From the NCBI RefSeq assembly GCF_040654195.1, contig NZ_JBFAHM010000012.1, forward strand, positions 62,001 to 126,000: a stretch of 64,000 bases of DNA, given 5' to 3'. The position numbers and the translations under genes are program-made. Within the stretch, counting starts at the first letter, position 1. Each line of letters begins with the position of its first letter. The DNA is from Hamadaea sp013361475 (GTDB lineage Bacteria > Actinomycetota > Actinomycetes > Mycobacteriales > Micromonosporaceae). The notes beneath the pieces are model-generated. The model was not told the DNA's origin, ran no database searches, and was given only the letters and a program-made list of their open reading frames with translations. Of the stretch, positions 37,989 through 46,490 are shown piece by piece.

Positions 37989-39653
37989 TCATAGCCGAGA
38001 GAGCGCTCGGTCGCTGATGAACACCTCCATCCCGAATTGTTCGGCGCGCCGGGTGGCGAAGGCGGCCAGTCCGTCACTGTCCGCGTAATCCAGCGCGTAC
38101 AGGTCCAGGTCCAGCTCGGCGAGGCCTTCGGCGATCTGGGCGTGATGCTCCAGCACGTCCTGCGGCCACGGGGCGTACCCGTCGCCGATCCACCGCACCG
38201 AGAAGGATTCGAAAAGCACTCCGTTCACCAGTTCGGCGAGGTCCGGCAGCATGCCGAAGCCGCGGTTGGCCAGGATGTAGGCCGATCCGACGGTCCTGCG
38301 CAGGTCGCTGATCAACGCGAGCAGGTGCGGGACGTCCTGCGGATAGGTCAGCTCGACGTTCAGCGTGTCGAGGAACAGGCCGTCGAAGCCCATCGCCAGC
38401 GCCGTGTCCGCCTGGTTCAAGATGTTCTCGACCCAGCCCGGATGGTCGACGTGGACGAAGTGACCGCCCCAGTCCGGATTACGGTCGTCGCGCTGCCAAG
38501 GCGCGGGCGGCCCCTGGTCCTCCGACAGCGACAAGTACGCCAGGGTGCGTACGCCGCGCTGCCGCAAGTGGATGAGATCGCGTGCGCTGTAGAAGTCCGG
38601 CTGCAGCACCACCGTGCGGTATTCGGCGAGCCGGTCGAGGTGCCCGTTGCCGTAGTAGAACGCGATCGACTTGCGCCGGTTGGTGAGCCGCATCGAGGCT
38701 CGATACCAGTCTCGGGTGCGGATGACGCCCTCGGCGAGGCTGACCTTCGGTTCGTAGCCGGTCAGCCGCCGCAGCAGGGACAGGTCGGGCCAACGGCGGC
38801 TCACGGAGCCCGACGGCGCGGGTTCGGCGTGGACCGTGGCGACGTGCCCGGTCGCCTCCAGCACGAGGGTCGCCAGGTCGACGATCTTGGTGGTCTCGGT
38901 GTCGGTGCCGATGTGCACGATCCGGCGGCTCGCCTTCGGGCTCTGCATCAACTGCAGCACGGCCTCGACCGCGTCGTCGATGTAGCAGAACGCCCGATAC
39001 TGGTCGGCGCCCGGAACGGCGAACGGCTCCTCGCCGTTCATGGCGCGCATCAACATCTCGGGAATGACGTGGTCGCTGCCCATCCGCGGGCCGTACACAT
39101 TGTGGAACCGTCCGATGACCAGGTCGAACAACTTCGCGGTGGCGCCGTGGAGCAGCGCCGCCTCGCCGAGCAGTTTGCTCGTCGCGTACGCGAACCGCGG
39201 CGCGGCGATGTCGGAGATCATCAACGGGACGTTCTCGCTCGTCGGGATGCCCACGACGCCCGCTTCGACGCCGCCGGCGTACACCTCGCTGGTCGAGGCG
39301 AAGAAGACCCGGCCGTCCTCGACGGGGCGGATCCAGTCCAGCAGATGCATCACGGTCAAGGTGTTCACCCGGATGACCCGCGCCGGATCGCGCTCCACGT
39401 TGCGTACGCCCACCACCGCCGCGAGCAGGTAGACCTGATCCCAGCCGTGCTCGAGGCCGGCCCACGCGTCGGGCGAGGTGAGGTCGGCCGAGATCACGGT
39501 GACAGCCGGATGCTCGCAGACGGCGGTGAGGTCGTGGTCGTGCCGAGCGCGGGAGAAGTCGTCGACGATGCAGACCTGGTGCCCGTCGGCGGCCAGGCGG
39601 CGAGCCAGGTGGAGTCCGATGAATCCCGCGCCGCCCAGGAGAAGCGTCCTCAT
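37989..39653 (-). CDS. SDR epimerase fused to a GH114-like TIM barrel (cytosolic)
   Basis: A 554-residue fusion. Residues ~1-320 are an extended SDR (NAD-dependent epimerase/dehydratase): GGAGFIG (7-13), Ser in FFASTSEVY, and FAYATSK with Tyr156 and Lys160, then YGPRMG. From about 325 the chain becomes a TIM-barrel domain like GH114 / endo-alpha-1,4-polygalactosaminidase proteins: SIAFYYGNGHL, VRTLAYLSLSE, MGFDGLFLDTLN, AYILANRGFG, YALDYADSD. No signal peptide, so the barrel stays in the cytosol. Start ATG overlaps the dehydrogenase stop (ATGA). Last gene of the operon. The epimerase half probably makes a sugar-nucleotide precursor; the barrel's task is unknown. Confidence 0.85.
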   Translation of the reverse strand: MRTLLLGGAGFIGLHLARRLAADGHQVCIVDDFSRARHDHDLTAVCEHPAVTVISADLTSPDAWAGLEHGWDQVYLLAAVVGVRNVERDPARVIRVNTLTVMHLLDWIRPVEDGRVFFASTSEVYAGGVEAGVVGIPTSENVPLMISDIAAPRFAYATSKLLGEAALLHGATAKLFDLVIGRFHNVYGPRMGSDHVIPEMLMRAMNGEEPFAVPGADQYRAFCYIDDAVEAVLQLMQSPKASRRIVHIGTDTETTKIVDLATLVLEATGHVATVHAEPAPSGSVSRRWPDLSLLRRLTGYEPKVSLAEGVIRTRDWYRASMRLTNRRKSIAFYYGNGHLDRLAEYRTVVLQPDFYSARDLIHLRQRGVRTLAYLSLSEDQGPPAPWQRDDRNPDWGGHFVHVDHPGWVENILNQADTALAMGFDGLFLDTLNVELTYPQDVPHLLALISDLRRTVGSAYILANRGFGMLPDLAELVNGVLFESFSVRWIGDGYAPWPQDVLEHHAQIAEGLAELDLDLYALDYADSDGLAAFATRRAEQFGMEVFISDRALSRL

Positions 39654-40951
39654 GCCAATGCTCCCGTCCGGTAACCGAGCCCGGCGTATCGGATGCCCGC
39701 CGCGGTCAGCGCCTTCTCGTTCAGGATTCGCCACGAGTCGTAGACCACGGCCGGCTGCCCGTACGTGATCAGGTCTTCGACCCGCAGCCCGCGATAGTCG
39801 GGGTGATCGGTGACGACCAGGACGCCGTCGCTGTCGCTGAACGCCTTCTCCAGGCTGATCGGCTCGCCGCCGTAGGCGCGGATCACGTCTGGAGTCACCA
39901 TCGGGTCGTGCCCGAGTACTGTCAGCCCGGCCGCCTGGAACACGGGGAGCATCGCCGCGATCGGCGTTCCGCGCATGTCGTCGGTCGGCGGACTGCCCTT
40001 GTACGCCCAGCCCAGCACCGCCAGTCGCCGCCCGGCCGTCGAGCCGTGCCGCTCCGCGAGCAGGCCCACCATCTGTCGTGCCACGTGCAGGGGAAGATGT
40101 TCATTGAGTTCACGCGCCCGCTCGATGAGAAACGTGTCCTCGCCGGGCGAACTGGCGAGCATCAGGTAGGGGTCCTTGGACAGGCAGCCGCCGCCGACGT
40201 AGCCGGGCCGCGACAGGTCCGGTCTCGGGTAACCGAGGTTGGCGGCGCGGATCATCTCGAGCGGATCGATCCCGTGCTGTTCGGCGATCAGCGCCATTTC
40301 GTTGCCGAAGGCGTAGATCAGGTCGGTGTGGCAGTTGTTGGCCAGCTTGACCATCTCAGCCGCCTCCAAACTGGACACCGGCACGACGAGTCTGGCCAGC
40401 TGGCTGAAGACCTCGACGCCCGCGGCGACGCTGGCGTCGTCGAGGCCGCCGACGATCTGCGGCAGCTCGACCAGCTCCCGCAACGCCTGACCCTGGATCG
40501 TGCGCTCCGGCGCCATCGCCAGCAGCGGTTCGTCCCAGGCGGCGGTCAGGATCGGCAGCACGACTTCCCGGCAGGTCCCGATCGGCACCGTGCTGCGCAC
40601 CACGACCAGCGTGCCGGGGGCACACCACTTGGTGACGTCGGCGGCCGCGGCGGCGATGTTCCGTAGGTCCGGCTCATGCGTGACCGGGTCGACCGGGGTC
40701 GAGACGCAGATGACCGCCGCGTCGAGCCCTTCGCCGGGCAGCTGCCGGCCCACGAGGATGCGCTCGCCCGCGTACCGGCGGAGCACCTCGTCCACGCCGG
40801 GCTCGAAGATGTGCGCCCGGCCCTGCGCCAACCCGTCGACGACGTCCGGCTGCACGTCCACGGCGTGGACGCGGTGCCCGGCCCGGGCGAGCGCGGCAGT
40901 GAGGGTGAGCCCGACATAGCCCAGCCCGATGATCCCGATGTTCTTCGGCAC
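39650..40951 (-). CDS. Nucleotide-sugar dehydrogenase (UDP-ManNAc/UDP-Glc dehydrogenase family)
   Basis: A 433-residue enzyme oxidising C6 of a UDP-sugar to the uronic acid with two NAD+. GLGYVG (9-14) binds NAD; VRSTVPIGT and MAPERTIQGQAL follow. The catalytic Cys256 is in YVGGGCLSKDP; KLANNCHTDLIYAFGNE is the central dimer helix, and the C-terminal half has VLGWAYKGSPPTDDMRGTP. GxGCLSKDP with PERTIQGQAL is closest to the WecC (UDP-N-acetylmannosamine) type, but the exact substrate cannot be fixed. Twenty-one bases downstream of the GH114-like lipoprotein gene; coupled to the SDR fusion. Confidence 0.93.
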   Translation of the reverse strand: MPKNIGIIGLGYVGLTLTAALARAGHRVHAVDVQPDVVDGLAQGRAHIFEPGVDEVLRRYAGERILVGRQLPGEGLDAAVICVSTPVDPVTHEPDLRNIAAAAADVTKWCAPGTLVVVRSTVPIGTCREVVLPILTAAWDEPLLAMAPERTIQGQALRELVELPQIVGGLDDASVAAGVEVFSQLARLVVPVSSLEAAEMVKLANNCHTDLIYAFGNEMALIAEQHGIDPLEMIRAANLGYPRPDLSRPGYVGGGCLSKDPYLMLASSPGEDTFLIERARELNEHLPLHVARQMVGLLAERHGSTAGRRLAVLGWAYKGSPPTDDMRGTPIAAMLPVFQAAGLTVLGHDPMVTPDVIRAYGGEPISLEKAFSDSDGVLVVTDHPDYRGLRVEDLITYGQPAVVYDSWRILNEKALTAAGIRYAGLGYRTGALA

Positions 40952-40972
40952 TTTCCAGATCCTCCATAGTGA

Positions 40973-41854
40973 TCAGCAGCTGACCCCGATGCGGTCCAGC
41001 TCCCGGACGCCGACGTAGCCGGCGAACCGTTCCTTGCGGTAGCGGGCGCACAGCGTCCGCACATGGTCCGGGTTCACCGCGTAGTCGACGGCGAGCACGA
41101 ATTTGCCGTCGTCGCGCAGTGCCTCGACGTCGGCGAGGTTCTCGGCGCAGTAGCGCTGCTCGCACGGCTCGTCGGTGGCCCGGTAGAAGAGTTCCTCGAT
41201 GCCGACGCCGTCGATCGCGTCGGTGTAGCCGGCCTGGTGACGCAGCTCCGGCGAGTTCTGCGGGACGATGCGGAAGCCGGGGCGGACGGCTTTCGCGTAC
41301 CGGCTGATCCGCACGACCAGGTCGCTCATCGCACGGGCGAGACGATCTCGATCCCAGCCCGGCACGCGGGCGAGGTCGATCTCCTCGTACGCGAGCGGCG
41401 TGTCCAGATAGGCCCCGTCGAACCCGGCCGCCAGCGCCCGATCCAGCCGGGGCCGGACGACCAGATCCCACCACGCCGGATCCCAGTACCGGCCGAAGCG
41501 TTCGCCGGGCCAGTCCGGCCACTCGTTGAGCAGCAACCCCCGATCCCGGACCGCGGGGAAGTCGGCCCGGAAATTCTCGATGCCGCCGATCTCGAAGTAC
41601 GCCAAGACGGTCGTTCCGGCGGTACGCAGTGAGGTGATCTCGTCAGCGTGGAAGTAGTCGGCCGCGCTGTCGCGAGCCAGGTCGATCACCGCGTACGGCG
41701 GCCGGCGGGCCACGATCTCGTCGAGCCGGCCGCCCGGGTAACCCTGCAACTGGTAGATCCAGCCGTCATCGGAGACGGCCGGTGCGGAATCGGGCACGGT
41801 GCAACCGCCGGCGGCCAACGCCAGCGCGATCACAGTGGGACGCACGCCTTTCAT
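40973..41854 (-). CDS. GH114-like lipoprotein (putative endo-alpha-1,4-polygalactosaminidase)
   Basis: A 293-residue exported protein. The N-terminus (MKGVRPTVIALALAAGGCTV) is a lipoprotein signal with probable modified Cys18, though the lipobox AAGGC is not ideal. The rest is a TIM barrel of the GH114 type: WIYQLQGY, YAVIDLARDS, TVLAYFEIGGIENFR, GFDGAYLDTPLAYEE, IVPQNSPEL, KFVLAVDYAVN. Asp residues in VIDLARD and AYLDT are the likely catalytic acids. Family role: cleavage of alpha-1,4-galactosamine polymers, related to the PelA hydrolase domain. ATG overlaps the epimerase stop. Probably trims or releases the exopolymer outside the cell. Confidence 0.85.
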   Translation of the reverse strand: MKGVRPTVIALALAAGGCTVPDSAPAVSDDGWIYQLQGYPGGRLDEIVARRPPYAVIDLARDSAADYFHADEITSLRTAGTTVLAYFEIGGIENFRADFPAVRDRGLLLNEWPDWPGERFGRYWDPAWWDLVVRPRLDRALAAGFDGAYLDTPLAYEEIDLARVPGWDRDRLARAMSDLVVRISRYAKAVRPGFRIVPQNSPELRHQAGYTDAIDGVGIEELFYRATDEPCEQRYCAENLADVEALRDDGKFVLAVDYAVNPDHVRTLCARYRKERFAGYVGVRELDRIGVSC

Positions 41855-42744
41855 GCGTCGGCCGACCCCGCCCACAGCGCCTTGATCGAATCGTCGAGGT
41901 CGTACGCCGGTCGCCAGCCCAGAATCGATCTGGCCCGGGTGATGTCGGCGCACATCCAGCTCACCTCGGCCGATCGGGCCGAACTCGCCCCGGTCTCCTT
42001 CACCTCGCCGGTGAACCCGGCCAGGCGAGCCACCGTCTGCACGGCGACGCGGGTCTGGACCGCCTTGCCGCTGCCGATGTTGAGGACCCGGATCGGCAGT
42101 CGCGGCGCGAGGAGCGCGGCGGCGACCGCCCTCCCCACGTCGCGAGCGTCCACGAAGTCGCGGTACGCCGACAACGGACCGAACGTCACCGACGCCCATC
42201 CCCGTGCCGTCGCGCGGCGCAACTGCGTCGTGGCCCGCCCGAGCAGACCGGCTTCCCCGGATCCCGTGCCGATCGGGTTGAACACCCGAAGCGTCACGCC
42301 GTCGACCCGTCCCTCGGCGGCGGCCATGCTGACCAGGCGCGTCGCGGTGAGGTGACTGAGCCCGTAGGCGCCGACCGGCCGGGACGGATCCGTCTCGGCG
42401 ACGGGATGCCGGAACGGAACCGGCCCGTACTCACCGGCCGATCCGAGGCGTACCAGGCGGATCGGCGCGGACGTCGCGGCGATCGCGTCGAGGAGCTTCG
42501 CCGTGACGAGGGTGTTGGCCTGCACCAACTCGGTGAGGTCGCCGTCGAGCAGCCCGGTGCAGTTGACGACGGCCGTCGGCCGCTCGTCGGTCAGCAACCT
42601 CGTGATCTCCTCGACCGGGGCCGTGACCAAGTCGCACCGGTCCCGGCCGGGACAGCTGACCTTGAGCCGGGGCTGGTCCAGGAGCGCCCGGTGCACGTGG
42701 CCACCGAGAAAGCCCGAGGCGCCCAGCAACAGAATCCGGTTCAT
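41851..42744 (-). CDS. NAD-dependent epimerase/dehydratase (SDR) with YxxxH
   Basis: A 297-residue extended SDR. The NAD motif is GASGFLGG (8-15); LGSAGEYG holds the Ser, and the active-site helix is GAYGLSHLTATR. Here Tyr127 is followed by His131 instead of the usual Lys. VTLRVFNPIGTG and SAYRDFVDARDVG are family-typical. The Lys-to-His exchange may alter or abolish the usual proton relay. Probable role: sugar-nucleotide interconversion for the exopolysaccharide. Both ends are coupled by ATGA to neighbours. Confidence 0.88.
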   Translation of the reverse strand: MNRILLLGASGFLGGHVHRALLDQPRLKVSCPGRDRCDLVTAPVEEITRLLTDERPTAVVNCTGLLDGDLTELVQANTLVTAKLLDAIAATSAPIRLVRLGSAGEYGPVPFRHPVAETDPSRPVGAYGLSHLTATRLVSMAAAEGRVDGVTLRVFNPIGTGSGEAGLLGRATTQLRRATARGWASVTFGPLSAYRDFVDARDVGRAVAAALLAPRLPIRVLNIGSGKAVQTRVAVQTVARLAGFTGEVKETGASSARSAEVSWMCADITRARSILGWRPAYDLDDSIKALWAGSADA

Positions 42745-43478
42745 CTCGCCTCCACCAGCACCCGGTCCGGTTCGGGCAGCAGGAGTTCCTGCAACGTGGC
42801 GAAGTCCCGGTTGGCCTCGTCATAGTCGTCCGGCCGGCCGATGTCGAGCCAGAAGCCGCCGAAGTCGTAGCTGACCGGCGGCTGCCGTCGCGCGATGAGG
42901 TCCAGGATGAGCTGGTCGAAGCCGAGCGCCCGGCCGACCGGATACGGCTGCAGGGTGTCGCGGGACATCCCGTAGACGCCCATGCTGACCCGGTAGGTGA
43001 AGGACGGCTTTTCGGTGAAGCCGACGACTCTGCGGTTCTCCAGGGTCAGCACGCCGAACTCGATCCGGGTCGTGCGCGGTGACGTGGCGACGGTCAGCGG
43101 AACTCCGCTGCGCCGGTGGGTGGTGAGGAGATCGGCGAAGTTCAGGTTGGTCAGCACGTCGCCGTTCATCACGAGGAACGTCTCGGGCAGCCGATCTTTC
43201 AGCCCGAACAACGGCCCGACCGTGGACAACGGGCTGCTCTCTTCGGCGTAGTCGATCTGCATGCCCCAGCGAGAGCCGTCCCCGGCGAACGCCCGGATGA
43301 GCCGGCCCAGGTGGTTGATCGCCAACGTGGCCGAGGTGAAGCCGCCCGCGGACAGCTGGCACAAGATGATGTCGAGGATCGAATGGTTGTCGCCGATGGG
43401 TACCAGAGGCTTCGGCAGAGCGGTCGTGTAGGGCTTGAGCCGGGCTCCTTTGCCTCCCGCCAGGATTACGGCATGCAT
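42741..43478 (-). CDS. Sugar nucleotidyltransferase (NTP_transferase family)
   Basis: A 245-residue enzyme activating a sugar 1-phosphate to an NDP-sugar. The signature GGKGARLKPYT (8-18) with PKPLVPIG is seen, metal-binding Asp in FLVMNGDVL, and EKPSFTYRVSMGVYG around the sugar site; WLDIGRPDDYDEAN ends the core. Size and pattern fit mannose-1-phosphate guanylyltransferase-like or glucose-1-phosphate nucleotidyltransferase-like enzymes; the sugar is not determined. Coupled to the epimerase gene; 37 bases downstream of the membrane protein gene. Confidence 0.92.
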   Translation of the reverse strand: MHAVILAGGKGARLKPYTTALPKPLVPIGDNHSILDIILCQLSAGGFTSATLAINHLGRLIRAFAGDGSRWGMQIDYAEESSPLSTVGPLFGLKDRLPETFLVMNGDVLTNLNFADLLTTHRRSGVPLTVATSPRTTRIEFGVLTLENRRVVGFTEKPSFTYRVSMGVYGMSRDTLQPYPVGRALGFDQLILDLIARRQPPVSYDFGGFWLDIGRPDDYDEANRDFATLQELLLPEPDRVLVEAR

Positions 43479-43515
43479 GGCGGAACCTCCTTCGTCGTGT
43501 GCGGATGGTCAGACG

Positions 43516-44955
43516 TCATCTCCGGTGCCCCCAGACCTGACCGATCTGGCGGCACGCGGGGGCCAGGGTGAGCGTCAGCAGAAGTGCGGTGGTGACGGCG
43601 AACACCTCGGCGGCGTGCGACGCGGAGTCACCGACCGCGCCGATCGCGGCGGCGAACGCGGCCAAGCAGCCGAGCAGGCTGCCGCACAGCCACGCCTGAT
43701 GGCCCAGATTCGCCAGGAGGAAGGCCAGGAAGTACGCGCCGGCCAGCAGGACCGACGCCCCCGCCAAGACGAGGACCGGGGGACTGAGCCGGTCGGCGAC
43801 GGCGAGCGCCGCCAGCAGCACGGCGGCGAGCAGGCCGACGCCGGACAGGCAGGTGCCGAGCCCGACGAACATCAGCCGACGGGCCTTGATCGCGAACTGG
43901 TCCGGCCGGGCCACCTCGAACAGCAAGGCGTGCGCCCGGTCGCCGAAGCGATGCGCCTGCCATTCCACGATGCCCATGCCGGCGATCACCGGCAGGGCGC
44001 CGAGCGCGATGACGACGTCGCCGGACAGCAGGTAGAACTGGGGATAGAGGAAGTAGGCCGCGGTCAGCGCGGTGAACCCCGAGACGAGGACCAGCCGGCG
44101 GAGGTTCAGCCGCATCATCGGCCACAGTGGCGGTTCCGGCTGGGCCGGCGTACGCGTCGTGGCGTGCAACGCGAGACCGAGCAAGAGCGCGACCGCCGCC
44201 ATCGCAACGACCACCATGGGCTGGACCAGTCCGGGAAGGACGGTCAGGCACAGGACGCCGCCCAGCGCAGCCGGTGCCATCGCGGCAAAGATCCACCGCT
44301 CGTGCCGGTAGAACACGAGCGTCGTCACGCTCATCTGGTACGCCGTCAGGCCCACCGCGAGCACGACGGCGGGGCCGCCTTCCCCGATGGTCAGCGATCC
44401 GAGTATGCCGCCCGCCAGCAGCGCCGCCAGCGTCGACCATCGCAGGACCCGCCCGGCCGACTCGGGCCGGCCGGTGCCGACCAGGTGATATCCGAGCCAC
44501 GCGGCAGTCCCGCTCCAGGCCCAGCTCAGCCAGGCGACCAGCAGGACGCCTCGCAGAAGCGCGGTCGCGCCCAGTGACGCCAGGACCACCGGGAAGATCA
44601 CCGTCGGCAGGAGATACAACGCTCCGTGACCGAGATCGCGGGCGTGCTGGACCGGAGCCGGGGGAGACGGCTGCTCGACGCTCGCCGGGTCGGCGCGACG
44701 ATAGACCTCCTGAGCGAGGGCGAACACGTCGGCGTAGCCGTACTCCACCCGCGCCGCGCGGTCGCTCATCCCGTCGGCCTCCAGCCAGGCCGCGACCTGG
44801 AGCGGGTCGACAGCACGCCGGACGACCGGGCGAATGCGTTCCACCAGGAAGTCCACCGGATCCGCGCTACCGATCCGGGCGAGCAGCGAGCTGACGTCGG
44901 CCGTGGCGTCATCGGCGGCTCTACGCGCCCGCGGCATCAGCGCCCCGGAACTCAT
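43516..44955 (-). CDS. Polytopic membrane protein in PelG-like position
   Basis: A 479-residue protein. About 110 N-terminal cytosolic residues (including DPVDFLVERIRPVVRRAVDP and VFALAQEVYRRADP) precede roughly twelve hydrophobic helices, for example LYLLPTVIFPVVLASLGATALL and FLYPQFYLLSGDVVIALGALPVIAG. It has no GIGFELRK motif of classical PelG. Topology and position next to a PelF-like glycosyltransferase nevertheless suggest a flippase-like partner for polymer export. ATG overlaps the glycosyltransferase stop (ATGA). Family not recognised with certainty; a PelE/PelG hybrid or a Wzx-like protein are alternatives. Confidence 0.75.
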   Translation of the reverse strand: MSSGALMPRARRAADDATADVSSLLARIGSADPVDFLVERIRPVVRRAVDPLQVAAWLEADGMSDRAARVEYGYADVFALAQEVYRRADPASVEQPSPPAPVQHARDLGHGALYLLPTVIFPVVLASLGATALLRGVLLVAWLSWAWSGTAAWLGYHLVGTGRPESAGRVLRWSTLAALLAGGILGSLTIGEGGPAVVLAVGLTAYQMSVTTLVFYRHERWIFAAMAPAALGGVLCLTVLPGLVQPMVVVAMAAVALLLGLALHATTRTPAQPEPPLWPMMRLNLRRLVLVSGFTALTAAYFLYPQFYLLSGDVVIALGALPVIAGMGIVEWQAHRFGDRAHALLFEVARPDQFAIKARRLMFVGLGTCLSGVGLLAAVLLAALAVADRLSPPVLVLAGASVLLAGAYFLAFLLANLGHQAWLCGSLLGCLAAFAAAIGAVGDSASHAAEVFAVTTALLLTLTLAPACRQIGQVWGHRR

Positions 44956-46490
44956 GCGACCCCGCCTGCGCCGGCCACCGCTGCCCGGCCGATGACCCGC
45001 AGCCGGGCCGCGCGCTGGACCGTGGGGACCGGCAGCGCCTGACTCTGGGGCGCCACGGCCGCTTGGGGCTGCGCCGCCAGGGCCTCGTACACCTGCCGGT
45101 AGGCGCGCAGCGAGTCGGCCAGCGTGAACCATTGCGTGACCCGCGCCCGCGCCGTCCTTGCCATCCGATGCCGGAGCTCGTGATCGGTGAGGATCTTCGT
45201 GAGCGCGTCGGCGACGGCCAGTGGGTCGCGCGGGGCCACGACGAAGCCGGCGTCGGCGACCGCCTCCGACACGCCCCCGACGTTGGTGCAGACCATCGCC
45301 CGGCCGCAGGCCATCGCCTCGACGACGGCCACCGGGAAACCCTCGGAGATACTGGTCAAGGTGACGACGGTGCCCGCGTGGTACGCCGTCACCGGTGACT
45401 CCACCGATCCTTCGAACGTGACGACCCGCGAAAGCCCGAGGTCGTCGGCGAGCTGGCGGCAACTGGCCGCGTACGCCTCGTCACCGGGACCGGCGGCGCC
45501 GAAGATGCGCAGCCGGGCACCCCGAACCCGGGGAACCACGCGGGCGAAGGCCCGGATGAGGGTGTGCACGTCTTTGAGCGGGTTGATCCGGCCGAGGTAG
45601 ACGACCGTCGGCTCGGCGGGCTCGCCGTCGGCGACCGGGAACTGCGCCAGCTCGACGCCGTTGTACATGGTCCAGATCCGGTCCGGGTCGGCGCCGAACT
45701 GCTGCTGCCACCGCCGGTTGTAGTCGGAGTGCGGGGCGAGCACGTCCGCGATGAGGTACCCGGCCGCGGCCAGCGACCTGAAGAAGCCCAGGAGCAGCGT
45801 CCGGACCGCCGGCGGGGCGTCGGAGTCCACATACTCCAGGTAGCGCTCGCGGAGGTAGATCCCGTGTTCGCTCAGCACGACCGGGGTGCCGTCGCGCCAC
45901 TTGGCGGCCATCGCCACCAGCATGCTCAGCCCGTTCATGGAGGCATGGACGAGGTCACAACGTGGCGGTGGCACCGTGAGCGGGCGCAGCAGGTGACCGA
46001 AGACGTCGGCGGCGTACGCCGCTTCGGCCAGCGGCAGATCCCAGTCGCGCAGCTTCCGGGCGGTGTCGACGAGCTGGCGGATGGACCGGTTCGTCGTGAG
46101 GGCGGCGTACGGGTCGCCACCGGCGGCCGCGAAGTCGTAGACCGCCCGCAGACCCAGCAGGAATCGGCTCTGCATGACCGCGGTGGCGCTGGAGCGGATC
46201 TCCGGTGGCGTCAGGATCGCGGCGAGCAGCGTGTCGTACGCCGCGGCGAACCGGTCGGCCTGAGCGGCGGCCAGCTCCCGGCCCGGTCGGCTCGCACCCC
46301 AGACGGGTATGCGCTGCAGCGAGTCGAGGTTGTCCGGGGCGGGCCACAACGGCTGTTCGGTGCCGTCCACGGTGAGGGCCACCATGTCCCACCGGTACTC
46401 GGGAAACCCGCGTATCAACTGGTCGCACCAGGTGCTGACGCCGCCGACGGCGAACGGGTAGGTCCCTTCCGAGACGAGTGCGATTTTCAT
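44952..46490 (-). CDS. GT4 glycosyltransferase, PelF-like
   Basis: A 512-residue GT-B enzyme. The N-terminus ALVSEGTYPFAVGGVSTWCDQLI is the PelF fingerprint. An extended N-terminal domain (DUF3492-like) with VHASMNGLSML and VVLSEHGIYLRERYLEY follows. The C-terminal Rossmann half has TVVYLGRINPLKDVHTLI, RIFGAAGP and the EX7E segment SEGFPVAVVEAM before NVGGVSEAV. PelF is the cytosolic polymerase of Pel, an amino-sugar exopolysaccharide. ATG overlaps the deacetylase stop, and its own stop overlaps the membrane protein start. Proline/Gln-rich low-complexity tail of about 40 residues. Confidence 0.9.
   Translation of the reverse strand: MKIALVSEGTYPFAVGGVSTWCDQLIRGFPEYRWDMVALTVDGTEQPLWPAPDNLDSLQRIPVWGASRPGRELAAAQADRFAAAYDTLLAAILTPPEIRSSATAVMQSRFLLGLRAVYDFAAAGGDPYAALTTNRSIRQLVDTARKLRDWDLPLAEAAYAADVFGHLLRPLTVPPPRCDLVHASMNGLSMLVAMAAKWRDGTPVVLSEHGIYLRERYLEYVDSDAPPAVRTLLLGFFRSLAAAGYLIADVLAPHSDYNRRWQQQFGADPDRIWTMYNGVELAQFPVADGEPAEPTVVYLGRINPLKDVHTLIRAFARVVPRVRGARLRIFGAAGPGDEAYAASCRQLADDLGLSRVVTFEGSVESPVTAYHAGTVVTLTSISEGFPVAVVEAMACGRAMVCTNVGGVSEAVADAGFVVAPRDPLAVADALTKILTDHELRHRMARTARARVTQWFTLADSLRAYRQVYEALAAQPQAAVAPQSQALPVPTVQRAARLRVIGRAAVAGAGGVA

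Noticed and set aside
39650..43478. A dTDP-rhamnose (rmlABCD) cluster
   Set aside because: A nucleotidyltransferase and SDRs are present, but there is no RmlC or RmlD, and the dehydrogenase and GH114-like genes do not fit rhamnose synthesis.
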